From NCBI GenBank assembly GCA_946478895.1, contig CAMLDY010000109.1, positions 1-8,254 of the forward strand: a stretch of 8,254 bases of DNA, written 5' to 3'. Below, piece by piece: positions 1 to 4,196 of the stretch. The notes beneath the pieces are model-generated. The model saw only the letters and a program-made list of their open reading frames with translations, searched no databases and had not been told where the DNA came from. Positions within the stretch are counted from its first letter, which is position 1. The number at the start of each line of letters is the position of its first letter. The translations under genes and the position numbers were made by a program. This stretch comes from an uncultured Gemmatimonadota bacterium. Lineage in GTDB: Bacteria; Gemmatimonadota; Gemmatimonadetes; Gemmatimonadales; Gemmatimonadaceae.

Positions 1-608
1 CCGAACATCATCGCGCCCCCGCCCGGTCCCTCGAACCGCATCATCCCGCCCATCCCGGGCATCCCGGGCATCAACATGCGGTTCCCAAATCGCATCACAT
101 CGCTGGCTCTGCCCGCGGTGACCTGGACGTCGCGGATCCTGCCGTTCGACCACACTCTCAGATTTACTTTACTGCCTGGCGTCAGTTTCTGGACTTCGCG
201 GGTCAGCCGGTGCGCCGCCAATCCGCTGGTGTAGGAATCTTCCGTGTCGGCGGCCGAAGTCTTCAGATCGACGCCGTTGATCGACACGATTCGATCTCCC
301 TCGATAATCCCGGCCGTCTCAGCAGGACCTTTTGGCGTCACCGCATCGACAAATACGCCGAGTGTGTCGCGCTTGCTGCCGGTGGAACGGACTTCGATGC
401 CGAGCGCCGCGCGCTTCGACATCGCTGAGTCGACGGTGTAAATGAGCCGCCGCGCTCGCGTAGAATCACCCGGCCCGATGTAAAGGCGGCACTCGACGCG
501 GCCGCCGGGATAGGTGGTGCACGCAGAGTCTTTCTTGGCGGGCGCAACCTGGGCGCCCAGGCCGGACGCAGCGAGCGCCGCGCCTGAAACGAGCAGTAAC
601 GCTTTCAT
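1..608 (-). CDS. Secreted PDZ-domain protein, C-terminus cut by window edge
   Basis: This frame opens with ATG at 608-606 and stays open to the left edge (202 codons visible, no stop), so the gene is partial. It was found by reading the minus strand directly. Residues 1-20 look like a Sec signal peptide: Lys2, a hydrophobic Leu/Ala core, and an end in LGAQ. Cys30 and Cys40 in the mature N-terminus could form a periplasmic disulfide. Residues about 67-165 form a PDZ domain: a carboxylate-loop-like LGIEV, then GPAETAGIIEGDRIVSINGV, the usual core around the peptide groove. A Met/Gly-rich stretch follows (residues 178-201, eight Met). PDZ domains bind C-terminal peptides or mediate assembly. No protease catalytic domain is visible, so this may be an adaptor or the front part of a larger protease or multi-PDZ protein. 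A GGAG at 617-614 supports the start. It is divergent from the ferritin/VIT gene. Family assignment is firm; function is unknown. Confidence 0.85.
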   Translation of the reverse strand, partial: MKALLLVSGAALAASGLGAQVAPAKKDSACTTYPGGRVECRLYIGPGDSTRARRLIYTVDSAMSKRAALGIEVRSTGSKRDTLGVFVDAVTPKGPAETAGIIEGDRIVSINGVDLKTSAADTEDSYTSGLAAHRLTREVQKLTPGSKVNLRVWSNGRIRDVQVTAGRASDVMRFGNRMLMPGMPGMGGMMRFEGPGGGAMMF

Positions 609-613
609 CTGAT

Positions 614-617
614 CTCC
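614..617 (-). promoter_or_regulatory. Ribosome binding site of the PDZ gene
   Basis: GGAG on the minus strand lies 5 nt before the ATG at 608. It decides the start of the PDZ protein, directly ahead of a good signal peptide. Confidence 0.6.
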
Positions 618-707
618 ATATCGTGGTTCTGTGGGATAGGACATCGATGCCGGGCGGAGGGTTGCCCAAATGGGTGCAAAAGCGGCCCGGCACGGCGATA
701 TTGAGTA

Positions 708-1862
708 ATGTCCACGACGCTCGAGCCCCGCGAGGCGCCGCCAGGCAACCGGACGATCGATCTCCATTCGTTCGAGCACCACTGGCAGGACGAAGCCGAC
801 GCCGCGTATCTGTACCGATTGCTCGCCGACGCCGAGCCCGATCCGAAAAAGAAGGAGATCTATTCCCGCCTCGCGGATGTCGAAGACCGTCACGTAGTCG
901 TCTGGGCAGAACTCCTCAATCACCACGGCCATCCGCCGCCGAAATTCCGGCCCAGCGGTCGCGCGCGACTGCTCGCGGCATTAGGTCGCTGGTTCGGCCC
1001 GGGTTTTCTCCTGCCGATGCTGCTCGAGGAAGAGGGTCGCGAGGTCAAGGCGTATCTCGACATGCACCGCGAGACTCCGCGCGGCGCGCCGGGCGGCGCC
1101 GAGGCGCTGCTGCTCGCGCGCGAATCCGCCGACCACGCCACCACTCTCGGCGAACTGGCGGGCAAGGGGTCCGAGCCCTGGCACAAGACCGAGTCGGGCG
1201 GATTCCTGCGCAACGTCGTGTACGGATTCAACGACGGACTCACCGCGAACTTCGGTCTGGTCGCCGGCGTCATCGGCGCGTCGGCGGCGAATCCGCACCA
1301 GGCTGTAGTCGTCGCTGGCGTCGCTGGCCTGATCGCCGATGCGTTGTCGATGGGCTCGAGCGGGTATCTCGCGAGCAAGAGTGAGCGCGAGGTTTACGAC
1401 TACGAGATCTCGATGGAGAAAACCGAAGTCGAGCTGATGCCCGAAATCGAGCGCGACGAGCTGGCGGTGATCTATGAAGCGAAGGGCATGGATCGCGAAT
1501 CAGCGCATTCGCTCGCGACCCAGATCATGGCCGATCCCGGGCTGATGTTGAAGGAACAGGTCCAGGAGGAGCTCAAGATCGGTGAGCTCGGTATGTCGCC
1601 GCTCCGCGAGGGGTGGCTGACGGGCATGGCGACCGCATTCGGCGCCGCGATTCCTGTATTTCCGTTCCTCGTCTGGCACGGAACGACGGCGATCGTGATC
1701 TCGTTCACGATCTCCATGCTCTCGCATTTCCTCGTCGGCGCCGCGCGGTCGGTCTTCACCGGCCGCAGCGCGTTCCGGTCCGGACTCGACATGTTCGTCG
1801 TCGGAGTCGGAGTCGCGGCGGTCGGCTACTTCGTCGGTGGCTGGATCGGCAAGCTGATCTAG
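708..1862 (+). CDS. mbfA: Membrane-bound ferritin, MbfA-like (ferritin-like domain fused to VIT1/CCC1 transporter)
   Basis: This 384-residue protein has two parts. Residues about 18-150 form a ferritin-like four-helix domain with carboxylate/His ligands typical of a diiron centre: Glu29, Glu59-x-x-His62 (in EDRH), the Glu-rich LLEEEGREV segment at 105-113, and Glu139-x3-His143. Residues about 164-384 form a VIT1/CCC1 transporter. Its signature first helix reads VVYGFNDGLTANFGLVAGV (about 170-188) and includes Asp176. The second helix ends in ALSMGSSGYLASKSERE (about 212-228). A Glu-rich cytosolic metal-binding segment follows (about 226-295), then three more helices (about 300-322, 326-346, 358-382). 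In characterised alphaproteobacterial MbfA this architecture exports iron at the inner membrane and protects against iron and peroxide stress; the same role is inferred here. No strong Shine-Dalgarno precedes the ATG. I see no recognisable Fur or Irr box in the 99-bp upstream spacer. The symbol is given by architecture only. Confidence 0.87.
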   Translation: MSTTLEPREAPPGNRTIDLHSFEHHWQDEADAAYLYRLLADAEPDPKKKEIYSRLADVEDRHVVVWAELLNHHGHPPPKFRPSGRARLLAALGRWFGPGFLLPMLLEEEGREVKAYLDMHRETPRGAPGGAEALLLARESADHATTLGELAGKGSEPWHKTESGGFLRNVVYGFNDGLTANFGLVAGVIGASAANPHQAVVVAGVAGLIADALSMGSSGYLASKSEREVYDYEISMEKTEVELMPEIERDELAVIYEAKGMDRESAHSLATQIMADPGLMLKEQVQEELKIGELGMSPLREGWLTGMATAFGAAIPVFPFLVWHGTTAIVISFTISMLSHFLVGAARSVFTGRSAFRSGLDMFVVGVGVAAVGYFVGGWIGKLI

Positions 1863-2965
1863 ATCGCGTACTCCGCAACCGCTCCCCGCGGCGCCGATCT
1901 CAGGCGGAGGACCATCGCTCCCGCGCCGAAGATCGCGGCGATGATGGTCAGGATCGGTCCGAGCACAGGAATCAATCCGACGATCGCGACGATCAGGCCC
2001 CCGACCAGCGCGCTGTAGATCGCTCCGCTCCGACCCGGCTTCGCGCGATCGCCGAGGATTTTCTTGCCCAGCCACAGCGCGACCGGCAGATCGCCCATGA
2101 AGTTGATCGCGAACCATGCGGCCACGGCGACGATGGCCAGCGGAAGTCCGATGAAGGTGATGGCGGCGATGACCGCGAGCACGGGGACGAGGCAAGCCCA
2201 CGCCAGTCCCGCCAGTCCTGCGCGCACCGGCCGCTGGTAAAGCGTTTCAGCGGATTCCATCGCGAAACGCGGGAAGATCGCGACCACGATCACACCGGCG
2301 ATCACGAAGCCGAGCAGCCAAAGCAGCCCACGCAGGCCGCCCTTCGCCCGCGGAGGGAGCGCGGTAATGGTCCCCGCGACCTTGGCGGCGGGATCGATTC
2401 TGACTTTGCTCTTGTCGACGCGATAGCGAAGGCTGCCCGCTATCTGCGCGCGCGGACCGAGAGTCAAGCCGCCCGCGGTGACCTCGACGTCACGGCCAAC
2501 CGGACCGTTGATGGTCACGTTGCCGCCCGACGCGAGCAGTCCGCCGCGCACGGTTCCGGTTATGGTTACGTTGCCGCCGGTGATATATGCGTTGCCGCTG
2601 ACGACTCCAGCCGAATCGAGGCTGACGTCTCCGCCGGCGATGGTCGCGTTGCGGTCGACGCCGGCGGTAACGTGTATCTCACCGCCCGCCGCGCGCACTG
2701 ATCCGTGGACGTGGCCGGCGATGGTCTGATTCCCTCCGGCTCCCAGATAATCGCCGCCCGCGGTTCCCTCAAACCTGGTGTCGCCGCCGAAGAGAATGGC
2801 GTCACCCGGGACGCTGTCGAGCGCTCGCACGAATGGCGAGCCGCCGGCCATCACTACATCGTCGCCGTTGCGCATCATCCTGCCCTCCCCGCCGAAGCAT
2901 GCCGGGATCGATGCGAGGGCAACCAGGACTGCAGCCATCGACAGCGGGGAGCGGGTGCGAAACAT
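1859..2965 (-). CDS. Polymer-forming (bactofilin-like) membrane protein
   Basis: The protein has 368 residues. Residues 1-23 form a hydrophobic export signal ending in IPAC, a marginal lipobox, so Cys23 may be lipidated; the Pro at -2 makes this uncertain. Residues about 35-200 are a run of short glycine-rich repeats alternating with beta-strand-like patterns (for example AGGDVSL, TGGNVTITG, SGGNVTINGPV). This is the pattern of a right-handed beta-helix of the bactofilin / polymer-forming cytoskeletal kind. The C-terminal half is membrane-embedded, with hydrophobic segments at about 212-232, 249-297 and 316-352. Together this suggests an extracytoplasmic beta-helix anchored by a helical bundle. 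Bactofilins polymerise as envelope scaffolds; whether this one does is inference. GGAGG 7 nt before the ATG supports the start. The gene converges on the ferritin/VIT gene with a 4-nt overlap and is divergent from the creatininase-family gene. Confidence 0.75.
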   Translation of the reverse strand: MFRTRSPLSMAAVLVALASIPACFGGEGRMMRNGDDVVMAGGSPFVRALDSVPGDAILFGGDTRFEGTAGGDYLGAGGNQTIAGHVHGSVRAAGGEIHVTAGVDRNATIAGGDVSLDSAGVVSGNAYITGGNVTITGTVRGGLLASGGNVTINGPVGRDVEVTAGGLTLGPRAQIAGSLRYRVDKSKVRIDPAAKVAGTITALPPRAKGGLRGLLWLLGFVIAGVIVVAIFPRFAMESAETLYQRPVRAGLAGLAWACLVPVLAVIAAITFIGLPLAIVAVAAWFAINFMGDLPVALWLGKKILGDRAKPGRSGAIYSALVGGLIVAIVGLIPVLGPILTIIAAIFGAGAMVLRLRSAPRGAVAEYAI

Positions 2966-2972
2966 TGGCGGT

Positions 2973-2977
2973 CCTCC
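2973..2977 (-). promoter_or_regulatory. Ribosome binding site of the bactofilin-like gene
   Basis: A full GGAGG on the minus strand sits 7 nt before the ATG at 2965. It is the clearest Shine-Dalgarno in the window and favours this start over the in-frame Met10. Confidence 0.7.
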
Positions 2978-3098
2978 GGCGGGCCACGGAATTGTGCGCG
3001 ATGCGGGAATGTTTTGCGCCGGGGGCGGTCACGCAAGCAGGAAATTCCCGATACCTTCAGCACATGCCGCGGTCTGGTGCGGCGCCACCGGATTTTGC

Positions 3099-3104
3099 TA
3101 CCAT
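3099..3104 (+). promoter_or_regulatory. Candidate -10 element for a leaderless creatininase-family mRNA
   Basis: TACCAT (TANNNT type), preceded by TG at -1/-2 spacing as in an extended -10 (TTTTGC-TACCAT), ends 5 nt before the ATG at 3110. Transcription would start at or next to the A of the start codon. No convincing -35 is visible. This is inference from position and the lack of a Shine-Dalgarno. Confidence 0.25.
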
Positions 3105-3109
3105 CATTG

Positions 3110-3874
3110 ATGCCTCCACGCCCATACATTCTCGCTGAAACGAACTGGAAGTCGGTGAAGGAAACCGCCTTCGAAGTGGCGATCCTCCCCTGGGGAGCCA
3201 CCGAGCCCCACAACCTTCATCTCCCCTACGCGACGGATAATTTCGAGAGCGCGGCGGTCGCCGAGCGCGCGGCGGAATTCGCCTGGAAGAAGGGCGCGAA
3301 GGTGATCGTCCTGCCGAATGTCCCGTTCGGGGTCAACACCGGCCAGCTGGATCTGCGGCTCACGCTCAACATGAATCCCTCGACGCAGCTCGCGGTGCTC
3401 AGTGATCTGGCAACTGCGCTCGCCGGTTACGGCATCGGAAAGCTTCTCATTCTGAACAGCCACGGCGGCAATGATTTCAAGCAGATGATTCGCGAGCTGC
3501 AGCCGAAGCTCGATCTGTTCATCTGCTCGATCAACTGGTGGACGTGCGTGAAATCCGCCGATTTCTTCGACGAGCCCGGCGATCACGCCGGTGAGCTGGA
3601 GACCAGCCTGATGATGGTGATGCAGCCCGATCTGATCAGGCCGTTGTCGGAAGCCGGGCCCGGCAAAGCGAGAAAATTCCGTATCGCGGGCCTCCGCGAT
3701 GGCTGGGCCTGGGCGCCGCGTCAGTGGACCAGTGTCACCGACGATACGGGCACGGGTAATCCATTCGCGGCGACGAAGGAGAAGGGCGAGAAGTTTTTGA
3801 GTGCCGTGACGGAGAGGATCGGGGGGTTTCTCGTCGAGCTGGCCGCCGCGGACAGGCAGGATCTTTACTCGTAG
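3110..3874 (+). CDS. Creatininase-family amidohydrolase
   Basis: With the ATG at 3110 the protein is 254 residues, the usual length of the family. The open frame extends upstream to 2705, but that part runs antisense through the bactofilin-like gene and looks non-coding. The metal-site motif LPWGATEPHNLHLPYATD gives Glu32, His34 and Asp43, the same spacing as Glu34/His36/Asp45 of Pseudomonas creatininase. LNSHGGND (His118) and HAGELETS (159-166, Glu164) are the other family signatures. The enzymes are binuclear-metal hydrolases acting on cyclic or linear amides (creatinine, formamides, riboflavin/F420 precursors and others). The substrate cannot be told from sequence, so 'creatininase' should be read as a family name. 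It has no signal peptide and is probably cytoplasmic. No Shine-Dalgarno is present; a TACCAT hexamer ends 5 nt before the ATG, compatible with a leaderless mRNA. It stands alone between a divergent and a convergent neighbour. Confidence 0.88.
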   Translation: MPPRPYILAETNWKSVKETAFEVAILPWGATEPHNLHLPYATDNFESAAVAERAAEFAWKKGAKVIVLPNVPFGVNTGQLDLRLTLNMNPSTQLAVLSDLATALAGYGIGKLLILNSHGGNDFKQMIRELQPKLDLFICSINWWTCVKSADFFDEPGDHAGELETSLMMVMQPDLIRPLSEAGPGKARKFRIAGLRDGWAWAPRQWTSVTDDTGTGNPFAATKEKGEKFLSAVTERIGGFLVELAAADRQDLYS

Positions 3875-3881
3875 GACAACT

Positions 3882-3928
3882 GCAAAGAAGACTACCGGCG
3901 GGCGGCGGAGGGCGGGCCGGCGGGCGGC
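3882..3928 (+). repeat. Left 47-bp perfect terminal inverted repeat
   Basis: The sequence runs from GCAAAGAAGACTACC into a G-rich block ending GGGCGGC. It is an exact reverse complement of 4131-4177. The match stops abruptly at both ends (3881/4178 mismatch outside; 3929/4130 mismatch inside). It begins 7 nt after the stop codon of the creatininase-family gene. Confidence 0.97.
3900..3924 (+). other. G-quadruplex motif in left arm (mirrored on minus at 4135-4159)
   Basis: Four GGG runs at 3900-3902, 3910-3912, 3914-3916 and 3922-3924 with loops of 7, 1 and 5 nt meet the usual G3+N1-7 rule. Because the arm is perfectly inverted, the same motif is on the minus strand at 4159-4135. Both convergent mRNAs would carry it just after their stop codons. 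Folding in vivo is not shown, and it would compete with the long hairpin. Confidence 0.5.
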
Positions 3929-3980
3929 CCGGAGCTCGCTTCCTAAAGACTAAAGAAGACTACCAGCTAATGGCGGTGAG

Positions 3981-4000
3981 CGGAGCGGCTAGGGGCTCCG
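3981..4000 (+). repeat. Local hairpin inside the left half of the palindrome
   Basis: CGGAGC at 3981-3986 and GCTCCG at 3995-4000 form a 6-bp stem with an 8-nt loop. It is an alternative to pairing with the opposite arm, so the element could switch between one long hairpin and local ones. Confidence 0.4.
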
Positions 4001-4130
4001 AGCGCTTGTTTGATAACAGCACTCCATCCGCAGCGCTGTCTTTCATCCAACCCATGCTCGGTGCCGCCAGCCGCTCCGCCCCAAGCCCCTAGCTGGTAGT
4101 CTTCCTTGATATCTCGGAATCAAGCCCCGA

Positions 4131-4177
4131 GCCGCCCGCCGGCCCGCCCTCCGCCGCCCGCCGGTAGTCTTCTTTGC
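4131..4177 (-). repeat. Right 47-bp perfect terminal inverted repeat
   Basis: Exact reverse complement of 3882-3928. It ends 19 bp beyond the leuS stop codon and is followed on the plus strand by TTTTCC. Read in leuS orientation it is the same G-rich sequence that the creatininase-family transcript meets at its own 3' end. Confidence 0.97.
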
Positions 4178-4196
4178 TTTTCCAACGCCCGAAGAG

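Larger units (their letters stand above)
3882..4177. repeat. 296-bp near-palindrome filling the convergent spacer
   Basis: This is what the gene-free stretch 3875-4196 holds. Positions i and 8059-i pair without a single gap over 138 columns (3882-4019 with 4040-4177) around a 20-nt loop (4020-4039). I count 112 Watson-Crick pairs of 138: 47/47 in the outer block, 31/41 in the next, 25/34 in the next, and 9/16 near the loop. Of 26 mismatches, 13 are transition-type. Eleven of these are A-C on the plus strand (3929, 3933, 3937, 3946, 3950, 3954, 3970, 3979, 3991, 4005, 4015 with partners), hence G-U in a minus-strand RNA; only two (3951, 4004) are G-T on plus. The leuS-sense transcript could therefore pair 123/138. 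The decamer GAAGACTACC occurs twice (3887, 3955) and inverted twice (4095, 4163). Possible identities are a bidirectional terminator, a REP/BIME-like or MITE-like element, or a structured 3' RNA. No ORF or transposase lies inside. Confidence 0.93.

Noticed and set aside
609..707. Promoter elements and iron-responsive operator in the PDZ / ferritin-VIT divergent spacer
   Set aside because: I looked for TTGACA/TATAAT pairs and inverted operator repeats on both strands and saw nothing convincing. GATATT at 697-702 is too weak to annotate.
1613..2701. 362-codon plus-strand open frame across the ferritin/VIT and bactofilin-like genes
   Set aside because: Its product is dominated by Arg/Asp/His repeats typical of a shadow of GC-rich genes, and it overlaps two well-supported genes.
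2705..3109. 135-codon upstream extension of the creatininase-family gene
   Set aside because: This part is antisense to the bactofilin-like gene's N-terminus and has no family similarity; the family's normal N-terminus starts at the ATG at 3110.
3882..4177. CRISPR array or insertion sequence
   Set aside because: There is no regular spacing of direct repeats with unique spacers and no transposase frame inside; the repeats are arranged as one palindrome.
3882..4177. Assembly fold-back artefact
   Set aside because: An artefactual fold-back would make identical arms throughout. Here the inner 91 columns carry 26 mismatches, so both arms have diverged as real sequence, although read-level confirmation was not possible.
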